Shown here: one piece after another, positions 18,383-27,348 of the stretch | Position numbering within the stretch: position 1 is the stretch's first letter | Layout of the letters: each line of letters opens with the position of its first letter | Assembly (NCBI RefSeq): GCF_004343585.1 | Contig: NZ_SLYW01000002.1 | Coordinates: 310,001-374,000 of the forward strand | Direction: 5' to 3' | DNA length: 64,000 nt | Source: Neorhizobium sp. JUb45 | Lineage (GTDB): Bacteria; Pseudomonadota; Alphaproteobacteria; Rhizobiales; Rhizobiaceae | Position numbers and translations under genes: made by a program | The notes under the pieces: generated by a model | Seen by the model: only the letters and a program-made list of their open reading frames with translations | Databases searched by the model: none | What the model was told of the DNA's origin: nothing

Positions 18383-19627
18383 TTACTTCACCAGCAGCGC
18401 CACCGTCTCCACATGCGTCGACCACAAAAACTGGTCGATCGGCGTCACCGACTTGATGCGGTAACCGGCATCCACCAGAATGCGCAGATCACGGGCCAGT
18501 GTCAGCGGATTGCAGCTGACGGCGGCAATCGTCTTTACATTGGCGCGCACCAGTTCCTTCATCTGGGCTTCCGCCCCCGCGCGCGGCGGGTCGAACACGA
18601 CGGCATCATAATGCTTCAGTTCGAACGGGATCATCGGCCGGCGGAACAGGTCGCGCCGTTCCACCGTCACCGGCTTCAGCCCTTGAGTCTGCCGCGCTGC
18701 CAGATCCAGCGCCTTGACCGCCTTTTCGTCACCTTCGACCGCATGCACCTTGGTGGTCTTTGCGATCCGGAAGGTAAACGTGCCGGCCCCGGCAAACAGG
18801 TCGAGCACCTTTTTCGACTTGCCGACATGTTTGGCAACGATCTCCGACATCACCTCTTCGGCGGTCTTGGTGGCCTGCACGAAAGCGCCCGGCGGCGGTG
18901 AAACGCGCACGCCGGCAAATTCGATGATCGGCTTGATCGGCTCGATGAGGATTTCGCCATTGACGGAAACGCGGGCAATGCCCTTCAGCGTCAGCACGGT
19001 TTCGATCACCGCGCGGCGCTGCTTGTCTTCCATCTTCTTCAAACCCTCGGCGGCGATATCCAGCCCCATCAGGGTTTCGAGAACGGAGATGCGAAACGTC
19101 TCGGCGCCGATGGCAAGCGCGCGGCCGATTGTGCGGATCGTCTCCAGCCGCGCCACGATGCCGGGCGCGGCGATGGGACATTCGACAATCGAGACGATGT
19201 GATGCGTCTCTTCGCGGTTGAAGCCGAGCAGAAATTCCTTTTCCGTATTGCGGGCGGAAAACACCGTGCGGCGACGCTCACCGGGCTTGGCCGGAATGGT
19301 ATCCGCCACCTCGGGCGTCAAGCCCTTGGATTTCAGCGCATCGACCACCAGCTGGCGCTTGAAGGCGAGATAGGGCGTTTCCGCCAGATGCTGCAGCGAA
19401 CAGCCGCCGCAGGCATCGCTGTCCGGGCCGAAATGGCGGCAGACCGGCTCGATACGGTCCGGCGAGGGCGCGCCGGTGGACATGACGGTGCCGTGGTCGC
19501 CATTGCGGGCGATCGCCAGCGTCTCACCCGGCAGCGCATAGGGCACATAGACCGGACCGTCCTCGCCATTGGCGATGCCGTGGCCTTGAGCGCCGAGGCG
19601 ATTGATGGTGACGGTGACCGTGCTCAT
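18383..19627 (-). CDS. 23S rRNA (uracil-5)-methyltransferase RlmD/RumA family
   Basis: 414 residues. A TRAM domain opens the protein; three Cys of a [4Fe-4S] site (Cys63, Cys73, Cys76 in DACGGC) plus Cys150 (VECPIA) follow. The SAM-binding motif VLDLFAGAGTFTF is near residue 275, and the catalytic nucleophile lies in VSCNPLTLARD near residue 372. It methylates C5 of uridine in 23S rRNA; which position cannot be read from sequence. It overlaps the upstream tlyA gene by an ATGA junction. Confidence 0.9.
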   Translation of the reverse strand: MSTVTVTINRLGAQGHGIANGEDGPVYVPYALPGETLAIARNGDHGTVMSTGAPSPDRIEPVCRHFGPDSDACGGCSLQHLAETPYLAFKRQLVVDALKSKGLTPEVADTIPAKPGERRRTVFSARNTEKEFLLGFNREETHHIVSIVECPIAAPGIVARLETIRTIGRALAIGAETFRISVLETLMGLDIAAEGLKKMEDKQRRAVIETVLTLKGIARVSVNGEILIEPIKPIIEFAGVRVSPPPGAFVQATKTAEEVMSEIVAKHVGKSKKVLDLFAGAGTFTFRIAKTTKVHAVEGDEKAVKALDLAARQTQGLKPVTVERRDLFRRPMIPFELKHYDAVVFDPPRAGAEAQMKELVRANVKTIAAVSCNPLTLARDLRILVDAGYRIKSVTPIDQFLWSTHVETVALLVK

Positions 19628-20460
19628 TCGTCACTGTCCTCATCATCCATATCGTCGGCGTCGCGGTCTTCGTCGTCCTTTTCGCTACGCTGATACGGCT
19701 CGGCATCTTCGGGCTTCTTGCCGGCCAGCAGAAATTCCTTGTTGCCGTCGCCGCCATCGATGGGCGAGGGGATGAGGCCGAGGCTTTCCCAACCCATGTC
19801 TTCCACCAGCCAGCGCTGCAGTTCGGCGGCCACATCCGGTGCCGTTTCCGGCTCCTTCAAAAGGCCCGCCTTGCTGATCGCCTCGCGGCCCGCCTCGAAC
19901 TGCGGCTTGACCAGCAGCACGCAGAGCGCACCGGGTTCGGCCTGTTCCAGCGCCGGCGCCAAAGCCAGTTTCAGCGAGATGAACGAGACATCGGACACGA
20001 TGAAGGTGATCGGCCGGTCTTCGTAATCGTCCGGCTCGAGATAACGGGCGTTGAGGCCTTCGATATTGGTGACGCGCTCGTCATCCAGAAGACGCTGGTG
20101 CATCTGCCCGTGGCCGACATCGATGGAGGTCACATGTTCTGCGCCGCGCATCACCAGCACTTCGGTAAAGCCGCCGGTGGAGGCGCCGATATCGAGGCAG
20201 TCATGGCCGGTCGGATCGAGCTGGAAATGATCGAGTGCCGCCACAAGTTTCAGCGCCGCGCGGGACACGTAATCCTGCGCCGGGTCATTGATGGTGACGG
20301 TGACGTCGGGCTTGAAGGTCAGGCTCGGCTTGGTGACGGTGCGGCCGTTGACGGTCACGGTGCCACGGCTGATCGCATCGCGCGCGCGGGCGCGGCTGGC
20401 CACGAGGTTGAGCGAGACCAGAAGCTGGTCGAGACGTTGGGGTTCGGTGGATTTGGACAT
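19624..20460 (-). CDS. tlyA: TlyA family rRNA 2'-O-methyltransferase
   Basis: 278 residues. An S4 RNA-binding domain spans about residues 8-66 (RLDQLLVSLNLVASRARARD). An FtsJ-like methyltransferase follows with CLDIGASTGGFTEVL near residue 90, VSDVSFISL near 160 and LLVKPQFEAGR near 188. TlyA methylates cytidine 2'-O positions in 16S and 23S rRNA; some homologues are labelled hemolysin A. The C-terminus has an Asp/Glu-rich tail (EKDDEDRDADDMDDEDSDE). It is translationally coupled to the RlmD-like gene. Confidence 0.92.
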   Translation of the reverse strand: MSKSTEPQRLDQLLVSLNLVASRARARDAISRGTVTVNGRTVTKPSLTFKPDVTVTINDPAQDYVSRAALKLVAALDHFQLDPTGHDCLDIGASTGGFTEVLVMRGAEHVTSIDVGHGQMHQRLLDDERVTNIEGLNARYLEPDDYEDRPITFIVSDVSFISLKLALAPALEQAEPGALCVLLVKPQFEAGREAISKAGLLKEPETAPDVAAELQRWLVEDMGWESLGLIPSPIDGGDGNKEFLLAGKKPEDAEPYQRSEKDDEDRDADDMDDEDSDE

Positions 20461-20529
20461 CGCCTGTCAATGACGTTTGTCGGGCATTTGCGCAAGTCAT
20501 AGATAGCAACACGGCCATGACAAATGTTC

Positions 20530-20803
20530 AGAGCTGCTCATTGTTAAATGGAATCGGTTCTGTTGGCTCAAACGGTTCCGGATGGTCGCATGGCTGGCGC
20601 GTGTCGTAGCCAAAGCATACGGCCAAGCCGGCCATGCGATCAGACGGCCCGTTTCAGCCAACCCGTAAGGGCCGGGCATCTTTCCGCCAGGATCAGCGGC
20701 GATCGGCTCGCACGTACCCGGTGGTATGCACTTCGCCAATCGCCACTGCCCCGACGAAAACCTGCTCCGGCAGAACCGCTTCCATTTAACAATGATCAGC
20801 TCT
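20530..20803. repeat. 274-bp multi-branched inverted-repeat element
   Basis: The ends form an imperfect 33-bp inverted repeat (20530-20562 with 20771-20803; 31 of 33 positions match). Inside, 20563-20598 pairs with 20627-20661, sharing TTGGCT and TCGCATGGC segments, and 20698-20707 pairs with 20735-20744 with one mismatch. The predicted fold is a closing stem with two internal hairpins. No protein product is convincing. It fills most of the 445-base gap between tlyA and the chemoreceptor gene. It could be a MITE-like element or a structured RNA; no direct repeat was seen at its edges. Confidence 0.6.
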
Positions 20804-20906
20804 AACCGCGACGATCTGGCAATGTGAAACACTATCTTAAACAAGGATGTGCTTTCTCAGTGGCCATAGAGATTCTTTTTTGTGCACTTTTTACGAGCGC
20901 GACCCC

Positions 20907-22901
20907 ATGTTGAAAAACCTGTCCATCAGCAAGAAGATCATCGTCACTTTCATGGCGGTGATGTCCGCCTGTTTTTTCGCCACCGCCGGGGTTTACTGGC
21001 AGGTGCTGAAGTCGAATGCCGCGGCTGACGAGCAGGTTTCCGCGCAGGCGATCGTCGTCGGTCTCGATAGCGCCGTCGAAGCCATGCTCGAACAGGTCGT
21101 CTACCAGCGGGATTATCTGCTCGGTGGTGCGGAAGCATCTGCCGCAGCTGTGCTCGCCAATCGCGCCGAGGTGACCAAGGCGCTCGACGATGCCCGCAGC
21201 GCCGCCAGAGGTCGCGCCGATCTTCTCGCCTCCATCGACACGCTTTCGGCGGCGGCAAGCACTGTTAACCGCCAGCTCATCGACCCGCAACTGGCTGCCG
21301 CCAAGGCTGGCCAGCCATTCGCGCGCGGCGAGGGCGAAAAATCGCTCGACGGTTTTCGCGCAGCCGCCACCACGCTCAAGCAGCAGGCAATGACGCTGTC
21401 GGCCAGCCTGACGGCCGCGCAGCATGACGCCAGCGCCGCCATTCTCTGGACGCTGGTGATTGCCGGCGGCATTGCCGGCGTGCTGGCGCTCGGCCTGATC
21501 TGGGCGCTGTGCAACGCCATCGTCAACCCGATCGTCGGCATGACGCGCACCATGACGGCGCTGGCCGGCGGCAACAATGATATCGAAGTGCCCGCACTCG
21601 ACCGTGGCGACGAAGTCGGCCGCATGGCGCAGGCCGTTGCCGTGTTCAAGCATGCGGCGATCGAAAAGGCCCGCCTGGAACGCGACAGCGATCTGACCCG
21701 CGCCCGCGCGGAAACCGAACGCCGGGTGAACGATGAGCAGAAGGCGCATGATGCCGCCGATCTCGAATTCGCCATCGATGGCCTTGCGACAGGTCTGTCG
21801 AAGCTGGCCGAAGGTGATGTCGCCCATCGCCTGAACCACGCCTTTGCCGGCCGTCTCGACCGGTTGCGCACCGATTTCAACAGTGCCGTCGCCACGCTGC
21901 AGTCGACACTGACCTCGGTCGGTGACAATGCGTCGGCCATCCACGCCAATGCCGATGAGATCCGCGCCGCCACCGACGATCTGGCCAAGCGCACCGAACA
22001 GCAGGCCGCCGCCGTCGAACAGACCGCCGCTGCCGTCGAGCAGGTGACGACCACCGTCAAGGACGCTGCCGCCCGTGCCGAAGATGTCGGCCAGCGCGTC
22101 GAGCGCACCCGCGCCGGCGCCGAAAAATCCGGCGAGGTGGTGCGCCGCGCCGTGTCGGCCATGGAAGGCATTTCGCATTCCAGCCACGAGATCAGCAACA
22201 TCATCGGCGTGATCGACGAGATCGCCTTCCAGACCAATCTTCTGGCGCTGAACGCAGGTGTCGAAGCGGCCCGCGCCGGCGAGGCAGGCAAGGGGTTTGC
22301 GGTGGTGGCGCAGGAAGTGCGCGAACTGGCGCAGCGTTCCGCCAATGCGGCCAAGGACATCAAGACGCTGATCACCACCTCCACCACCCAGGTGGATGCC
22401 GGCGTGGCCCTGGTGGGCGAAACCGGCAAGGCGCTGGAAGCGATCGTGGAAGAGGTGCGCGAGATCAACGAGCATGTCCGCGCCATCGTGGTCTCCACCC
22501 GTGAACAGGCGACCGGCCTGCAGGAAATCAACAACGCGGTCGGCACGATGGACCGCAACACCCAGCAGAACGCCGCCATGGTGGATCAGCAGACGAAAAC
22601 CAGCCACACGCTGGCCAGCGAAGCCAACACGCTGAACGAACTCCTGAAACAGTTCAACCTCGGCAAGGACGCCGGTTATGCCGCGCCCAGACGCTCAGGT
22701 TTTGTCATCCCGCCGGTGCCGACCGCTGCCGCCCCGCAATTCGCACCGATAAGCCGTCCGGCCAAGGCACCGATGGTGCGCGTGGCGGCCGAGGAGAAAC
22801 CGCGCCGCTCACCGGCCATGGCCCTGCACAACCAGCTGGCGCGGGCGTTTGAACCGGCGCCGGTGACTTCGGCATCGAAGGACAATTGGGAAGAATTCTG
22901 A
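20907..22901 (+). CDS. Methyl-accepting chemotaxis protein with C-terminal CheR-docking peptide
   Basis: 664 residues from the ATG at 20907; earlier in-frame starts would displace the first membrane helix (about 10-32). A periplasmic helical sensor domain follows, then a second membrane helix (about 185-205), a HAMP domain ([17 protein letters not shown]), a further HAMP-like region, and the cytoplasmic signalling hairpin with its conserved tip [20 protein letters not shown]. The last residues, NWEEF, match the pentapeptide that tethers the CheR methyltransferase. Ligand unknown. A strong terminator follows. Confidence 0.92.
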   Translation: MLKNLSISKKIIVTFMAVMSACFFATAGVYWQVLKSNAAADEQVSAQAIVVGLDSAVEAMLEQVVYQRDYLLGGAEASAAAVLANRAEVTKALDDARSAARGRADLLASIDTLSAAASTVNRQLIDPQLAAAKAGQPFARGEGEKSLDGFRAAATTLKQQAMTLSASLTAAQHDASAAILWTLVIAGGIAGVLALGLIWALCNAIVNPIVGMTRTMTALAGGNNDIEVPALDRGDEVGRMAQAVAVFKHAAIEKARLERDSDLTRARAETERRVNDEQKAHDAADLEFAIDGLATGLSKLAEGDVAHRLNHAFAGRLDRLRTDFNSAVATLQSTLTSVGDNASAIHANADEIRAATDDLAKRTEQQAAAVEQTAAAVEQVTTTVKDAAARAEDVGQRVERTRAGAEKSGEVVRRAVSAMEGISHSSHEISNIIGVIDEIAFQTNLLALNAGVEAARAGEAGKGFAVVAQEVRELAQRSANAAKDIKTLITTSTTQVDAGVALVGETGKALEAIVEEVREINEHVRAIVVSTREQATGLQEINNAVGTMDRNTQQNAAMVDQQTKTSHTLASEANTLNELLKQFNLGKDAGYAAPRRSGFVIPPVPTAAAPQFAPISRPAKAPMVRVAAEEKPRRSPAMALHNQLARAFEPAPVTSASKDNWEEF

Positions 22902-22927
22902 GGCGGTTGGGTTGATGAGATGATGAG

Positions 22928-22958
22928 AGGGCGGGGCCGGTGGGTTCCGCCCTTTTTT
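22928..22958 (+). terminator. Rho-independent terminator of the chemoreceptor gene
   Basis: AGGGCGG and CCGCCCT form a 7-bp GC stem around a 12-base loop, followed directly by TTTTTT. It begins 27 bases after the stop codon of the chemoreceptor gene. Confidence 0.85.
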
Positions 22959-23000
22959 GTGTTTGGGGGTGTTGAGCGGGGTGAGCATGCACCCCCACTT

Positions 23001-23116
23001 CCGTCATCCCGGCCCTGAGCCGGGATCCAGCCGACGCGAGTCTGCGCGGCGAAAGAGTCCTCTGACCGTGCGGACGCACGGTCGCTGGATTCCTGTGACA
23101 AGCACAGGAATGACGG
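23001..23116. repeat. Palindromic intergenic repeat, class D copy 1
   Basis: The ends CCGTCATCCC and AGGAATGACGG are inverted, and inner dyads are visible: CCCGGCCCTGAGCCGGG, CCGTGCGGACGCACGG and TTCCTGTGACAAGCACAGGAA. It lies in the 369-base gap between the chemoreceptor terminator and the small gene at 23271. The remaining bases 23117-23270 hold no feature I can identify beyond a likely promoter region. Confidence 0.65.
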
Positions 23117-23270
23117 AGGAGAGGGGGCAATGGTGGGAGCGTGCTGCGCGGGGCAATGGCCAAGAGCGCGAACCACGTTCTGCATTCCAACGGTCTGTTG
23201 AACTTGTGCGGGTCGCAATGTATTTATGAAGAGCGGGATATCGTCCCGACCTGTCCAAGGAGAAAGCGTC

Positions 23271-23453
23271 ATGACCGACAAGCAGAGAGAGGCGTTGAAG
23301 CTGCTTCTGCGCGATCATGCGCGCCGCAGCGCCGTGGATCGCGAAACCGCTCGCCAATCGTTGATCGATGAAGGCATCTATACGCAGGATGGCGAACTGG
23401 CGCCTGAATTCGGCGGCAAGACCGCCGAGGGCGCTCAACCTTCGCTGACCTGA
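23271..23453 (+). CDS. 60-residue protein, putative antitoxin or accessory of the downstream ART
   Basis: 60 residues from the ATG at 23271 with AAGGAG 7 bases upstream, an almost ideal ribosome site. The body is a charged helix (KQREALKLLLRDHARRSAVD), then RQSLIDEGIYTQDGELAPEFGG. Small proteins ending in a GIYT-x-x-G-x-L...GG segment recur, to my knowledge, directly upstream of similar ADP-ribosyltransferase-like genes. The stop codon is immediately followed by the TTG start of the ART gene, so translation is coupled. The antitoxin role is inferred from size, order and coupling. Confidence 0.6.
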   Translation: MTDKQREALKLLLRDHARRSAVDRETARQSLIDEGIYTQDGELAPEFGGKTAEGAQPSLT

Positions 23454-24059
23454 TTGACCCGGCTGGCGACCTCTTTCGTCCTTGGCTATCACGGTTGTGA
23501 TAGAGAGGTCGGGATGCGGGTTTTGCGAGGTGATGACGAGCTTCATCCAAGCACCGAGGATTTCGACTGGCTCGGCCCAGGTATCTATTTCTGGGAAAAC
23601 GATCCCAAACGCGCGCGGGAATGGGCCGAGTGGAAGGTTGCGCGTGGTCGATACCGCGAGGCATTCGTGCTCGGTGCAGTGATCGATCTCGGCAATTGCC
23701 TCGATCTGCTGATGAGAGAAAATCTCGACATCCTGCGGGTTGCCTATGAGACTTTCTGTGAAACTCAGACAATGGCCGGTCTGCCCATTCCCGAAAACCA
23801 GGATATCGGCATCGACAGGAACAAGGACAAGTTGTTGCGTTTTCTCGATTGCGCGGTCATCCGGCACCTTCATGCGGTGGTCGATATGCAGATCGAAAGG
23901 ATGGGCACGTCCTCACCTGTCGAGCGTTTCGACACGGTGCGCGGCCTGTTTACTGAAGGTGAACCGGCTTATCCCGGTGGCGGCTTTTTCCGCAAGACCC
24001 ACACCCAGATCGCCGTGGTGAACCCGCGCAGGGTGATTGGGTATTTTTTGCCGAGATAG
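23454..24059 (+). CDS. PARP-like ADP-ribosyltransferase-fold protein, putative toxin
   Basis: 201 residues from a TTG that directly follows the TGA of the small upstream gene. The start GYHGC (His13) and GPGIYFWENDPKRAREWA (Tyr45) parallel the HG-T/S and GKGIYFA signatures of PARP/diphtheria-toxin-type ADP-ribosyltransferases, which use a His-Tyr pair to hold NAD+. The third catalytic residue is not obvious. There is no signal peptide, so it should act in the cytoplasm. Coupling to the 60-aa partner suggests a type II-like toxin-antitoxin pair. Function is not demonstrated. Confidence 0.6.
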   Translation: MTRLATSFVLGYHGCDREVGMRVLRGDDELHPSTEDFDWLGPGIYFWENDPKRAREWAEWKVARGRYREAFVLGAVIDLGNCLDLLMRENLDILRVAYETFCETQTMAGLPIPENQDIGIDRNKDKLLRFLDCAVIRHLHAVVDMQIERMGTSSPVERFDTVRGLFTEGEPAYPGGGFFRKTHTQIAVVNPRRVIGYFLPR

Positions 24060-24112
24060 CCGGAGCGGAAGATGGATGTGCTGTTTTTGGTGGCGGGGGA
24101 GTGAGGTAAACC

Positions 24113-26032
24113 TCACCCCGCAGCGCCAACCCCCACAACCGTCTTGCCCAGCGCCCGAAACACCGTGCCGACGATCCCCGCACGGTCCAGTCCCGCCTTG
24201 GCATACATCGCATCCGGGCTTGCCTGTTCCATCCAGATGTCCGGCAGAACCAGCGAGCGGATTTTCAGGCCGTTGTCGAGCAGGCCTTCGCCGGAGAGGA
24301 ACTGCAGCACATGGCTGCCGAAACCGCCGACGGCGCCTTCCTCGATGGTGATCAGCACCTCGTGGTGGCGGGCCAGCTGGCGGATCAGGTCGTGGTCCAG
24401 AGGCTTTGCGAAACGGGCGTCGGCAACCGTCGTCGAAAGGCCGCTCGCATCGAGGTCTTCTGCCGCCAGCAGACAGTCTTTCAGACGCGTTCCGAAGGAG
24501 AGGAGGGCGACTTTCGCACCTTCCTTGACGATGCGGCCCTTGCCGATCTGCAGGATTTCGCCGCGTGCCGGCATTTCCACGCCCACGCCTTCGCCGCGCG
24601 GGTAACGGAAGGAAATCGGGCCGTCGTCATAGGCGGCGGCGGTGCGCACCATGTGCTTCAGTTCCGCCTCGTCGGAAGCGGCCATCACCACCATGCCCGG
24701 CAGAGTGGCAAGGAATGTCGTGTCGAACGAACCGGCATGGGTCGGCCCATCGGCACCGACAAAACCGGCGCGGTCGATCGGGAAACGCACCGGCAGTCCC
24801 TGGATCGCCACGTCATGCACGACCTGGTCGTAACCGCGCTGCAGGAAGGTCGAATAGATCGCGCAGAAAGGCTTGAACCCTTCCGTGGCAAGACCGGCCG
24901 CGAACGTCACCGCATGCTGTTCGGCAATGCCGACATCGAATGTGCGGGTGGGATAAGCTTCCAGCATCTTGCCCAGCCCCGTGCCGTCAGGCATGGCGGC
25001 GGTGATGCCGACAATCTTGTCGTCGAAACCGGCTTCCTGAACCAGCGCTTCACCGAACACGCTCGTATAGCTCGGCGCATTCGGCTTGGCCTTGGCCTGC
25101 GCGCCGGTGATGACGTCGAATTTGGCTACACCGTGATATTTGTCGGCGGCCGCTTCTGCCGGCGGATAACCCTTGCCCTTCTGCGTCACCACATGGATCA
25201 GCACCGGGCCGTGCGCGTTGTCGCGCACATTGCGCAGCACCGGCAGCAGGTGTTCGAAGGAATGGCCGTCGATCGGGCCGATATGGTAGAAACCGAGTTC
25301 CTCGAACATGGTGCCGCCGGTCACGTAACCGCGTGCATGTTCGACGGCGCGGGTAATCGCCCGGTCGATCGATTTGCCGAGATAGCTGGTCAGCTTCTTG
25401 CCCACTTCGCGCATGCCCATATAGGTGCGGCCGGAGGCGAGGCGGGCGAGATAGGCACTCATCGCGCCGGTCGGCGGCGCGATCGACATGTCGTTGTCGT
25501 TGAGGATGACGATCAGGCGGGCATCCAGCGCGCCGGCATTGTTGAGCGCCTCATAGGCCATGCCTGCCGACATCGAGCCATCGCCGATGATCGAGATGAC
25601 ATTGCGCTTCGAGCCGGCCAGCTCGGAGGCGACGGCCATGCCGAGGCCGGCGGAAATCGAGGTGGAGGAATGGGCGGCGCCAAACGGATCGTATTCGCTC
25701 TCTGCCCGGCGGGTAAAGCCGGAAAGCCCGTCTTCCTGGCGCAGGGTGCGGATGCGGTCGCGGCGGCCGGTCAAAATCTTGTGCGGGTAACACTGGTGGC
25801 CGACATCGAAGATCAGCCGGTCGTCGGGCGTGTTGAACACCTTGTGGATGGCGATCGTCAGTTCCACGACGCCGAGGCCGGCGCCCAGATGACCACCGGT
25901 CTTCGACACGGCATCGATCATCTCGTCGCGCAACTCGCGCGCCACCTGCGGCAGGTCGCGATCCTCGACAGAGCGCAGGTCGGCCGGCAGATTGATCTTG
26001 TCGAGCAAGGGTGTCTCTGGTTTTGCTGTCAA
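24113..26032 (-). CDS. dxs: 1-deoxy-D-xylulose-5-phosphate synthase
   Basis: 639 residues from the TTG at 26032, which has GAAGG 9 bases upstream and puts the conserved [14 protein letters not shown] at the N-terminus; the frame extends to another TTG at 26107. Thiamine-diphosphate enzyme: [15 protein letters not shown] near residue 72, the ThDP/metal motif [19 protein letters not shown] near 145, and the transketolase-type segment [18 protein letters not shown] near 360. It makes DXP from pyruvate and glyceraldehyde-3-phosphate, the first step of the MEP isoprenoid pathway; ispH of the same pathway is at 61043. Confidence 0.95.
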   Translation of the reverse strand: MTAKPETPLLDKINLPADLRSVEDRDLPQVARELRDEMIDAVSKTGGHLGAGLGVVELTIAIHKVFNTPDDRLIFDVGHQCYPHKILTGRRDRIRTLRQEDGLSGFTRRAESEYDPFGAAHSSTSISAGLGMAVASELAGSKRNVISIIGDGSMSAGMAYEALNNAGALDARLIVILNDNDMSIAPPTGAMSAYLARLASGRTYMGMREVGKKLTSYLGKSIDRAITRAVEHARGYVTGGTMFEELGFYHIGPIDGHSFEHLLPVLRNVRDNAHGPVLIHVVTQKGKGYPPAEAAADKYHGVAKFDVITGAQAKAKPNAPSYTSVFGEALVQEAGFDDKIVGITAAMPDGTGLGKMLEAYPTRTFDVGIAEQHAVTFAAGLATEGFKPFCAIYSTFLQRGYDQVVHDVAIQGLPVRFPIDRAGFVGADGPTHAGSFDTTFLATLPGMVVMAASDEAELKHMVRTAAAYDDGPISFRYPRGEGVGVEMPARGEILQIGKGRIVKEGAKVALLSFGTRLKDCLLAAEDLDASGLSTTVADARFAKPLDHDLIRQLARHHEVLITIEEGAVGGFGSHVLQFLSGEGLLDNGLKIRSLVLPDIWMEQASPDAMYAKAGLDRAGIVGTVFRALGKTVVGVGAAG

Positions 26033-26141
26033 GGAATCCGGCCTTCTTTCACGCAGTCTGTCGGTTGTGCAATCCAGCAAAGATGCGCTGGCATTCGCCT
26101 TTTTCAAGTCGATTGCCTGAAGCTTCTATCGGAATTCGCGC

Positions 26142-27059
26142 TCACGGCAAAGGCACAAACTCGTCCTCATCCCCCGGTACGATGTCGAAACGGCCGGTAC
26201 GCCACTCTTCCTTGGCCTGTTCGATGCGCTCCTTGGAGGAGGACACAAAATTCCACCAGACGTAGCGGCGCGATGTCATCGCCGCACCGCCGAACAGCAT
26301 GATGTGACAGCCCATCGCGCCTGCCTCCAGCGTGATCTCGTCGCCGGGGCGAAAGGCCAGCAGCTGGTCGGCGGCAAAACGGTCGCCGGAAATGACGAGT
26401 TCGCCGGAGAGAATGTAGATCGCTCGCTCTTCATGGGCGGCGGAGAAGGGGAATTTTCTGCCCGGCTCCAGTGTCAGGTCGACATAGAGCGTATCGGAAA
26501 AGGTCGGGACTGGCGAAGACAACCCGTCCAACGCGCCGATCACCACGCGTCCGGAAGCACCCTGCCAGTCGATGATCGGCATCATTTCCCGCGCCGTGTG
26601 GGCAAAGGCGGGATCGATTTCCTCCATGTTGTCCGGCAGCGCCAGCCAAGTCTGCAGGCCGGACATGGCGAGCGGGTGGCCGCGCAGATTTTCGGGCGTG
26701 CGTTCGGAATGCACGATGCCGCGCCCTGCCGTCATCAGGTTGATGTCGCCGGGCTTGATGACGAGTTCGGTGCCGAGGCTGTCGCGGTGTTTGATTTCGC
26801 CATCGAACAGATAGGTGACGGTGGAAAGCCCGATATGCGGGTGCGGCTTGACATCGAGCGCTTCGTCGGCGCGCAGAACCGCCGGTCCCATGCGGTCGAA
26901 AAAGATGAAGGGCCCGACAAGGCGGCGCTGGCGGGTGGGCAGAGCGCGGCGCACGGCAAAACCGCCGATATCGCTGGAGCGCGGAATGATCAGGTTCTCG
27001 ATCGCATCACAGGCAAAGGCATCGCCGGGGGCGGGATCGGTGCCGGGGAAAAAGGACAT
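26142..27059 (-). CDS. Pirin family protein
   Basis: 305 residues from the ATG at 27059 (AAGGAG 9 bases upstream). The open frame runs on to 27272, but that part is the translated repeat copy C1 and is very unlikely to be made. The cupin metal site is seen in KPHPHIGLSTVTYLFDGEI near residue 70 and GRGIVHSE near 112; a second cupin half follows and a C-terminal SKERIEQAKEEWRTGRF helix ends it. Pirins are iron-binding cupins, some with quercetinase activity; the role here is unknown. Confidence 0.88.
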   Translation of the reverse strand: MSFFPGTDPAPGDAFACDAIENLIIPRSSDIGGFAVRRALPTRQRRLVGPFIFFDRMGPAVLRADEALDVKPHPHIGLSTVTYLFDGEIKHRDSLGTELVIKPGDINLMTAGRGIVHSERTPENLRGHPLAMSGLQTWLALPDNMEEIDPAFAHTAREMMPIIDWQGASGRVVIGALDGLSSPVPTFSDTLYVDLTLEPGRKFPFSAAHEERAIYILSGELVISGDRFAADQLLAFRPGDEITLEAGAMGCHIMLFGGAAMTSRRYVWWNFVSSSKERIEQAKEEWRTGRFDIVPGDEDEFVPLP

Positions 27060-27102
27060 GGGGCCGGTCTCCTTGTTGTGATCTGTTGCCTGAAAAAAGG
27101 CC

Positions 27103-27238
27103 CCGCCCCAAACCCCTCCCCACAAGGGGGAGGGGCTTAACCCAGCCGATCCGCTGCTGCTTGATTGAGACAGCGGGTTGCCACAAGTTTTCTCCCCCCT
27201 TGTGGGGGAGATGGCCGGCAGGCCAGAGGGGGACTTTC
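27103..27238 (-). repeat. Palindromic intergenic repeat, class C copy 1 (upstream of pirin)
   Basis: Read on the minus strand it starts AAAGTCCCCCTCTGGCCTGC and ends in a dyad around CCTCCCCCTTGTGGGGAGG. The first 50 bases are identical to the copy inside the glycosyltransferase gene at 58615-58749; the second dyad also matches. The minus-strand frame shared with pirin reads KSPSGLPAISPTRGEK, but a good ribosome site inside the leader at 27059 shows this copy is noncoding. It lies in the pirin leader. Confidence 0.75.
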
Positions 27239-27348
27239 TCCAAAGCGATCGCTCTGATCTGATGATATACACAACCTAGCGCGCACCTTAGTTCACCAAC
27301 AGTCCCACCTCACGCAACACACTGTTCCCCGAAGCGCACCGCTTCATA

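Noticed and set aside
20548..20805. 85-codon frame inside the 274-bp inverted-repeat element
   Set aside because: It covers the inverted repeats themselves and its translation has no protein-like features; the structure explains the sequence better.
20832..22607. 591-codon open frame on the minus strand across the chemoreceptor gene
   Set aside because: It is the antisense shadow of a GC-rich gene; its His/Gly/Asp-rich translation has no domain features, while the plus strand encodes a complete receptor.
24311..26302. 663-codon open frame on the plus strand across dxs
   Set aside because: Antisense shadow; dxs on the minus strand has all family motifs and a ribosome site.
27060..27272. N-terminal extension of the pirin gene through repeat C1
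   Set aside because: A strong ribosome site precedes the ATG at 27059 and the extension is translated repeat with no pirin homology.
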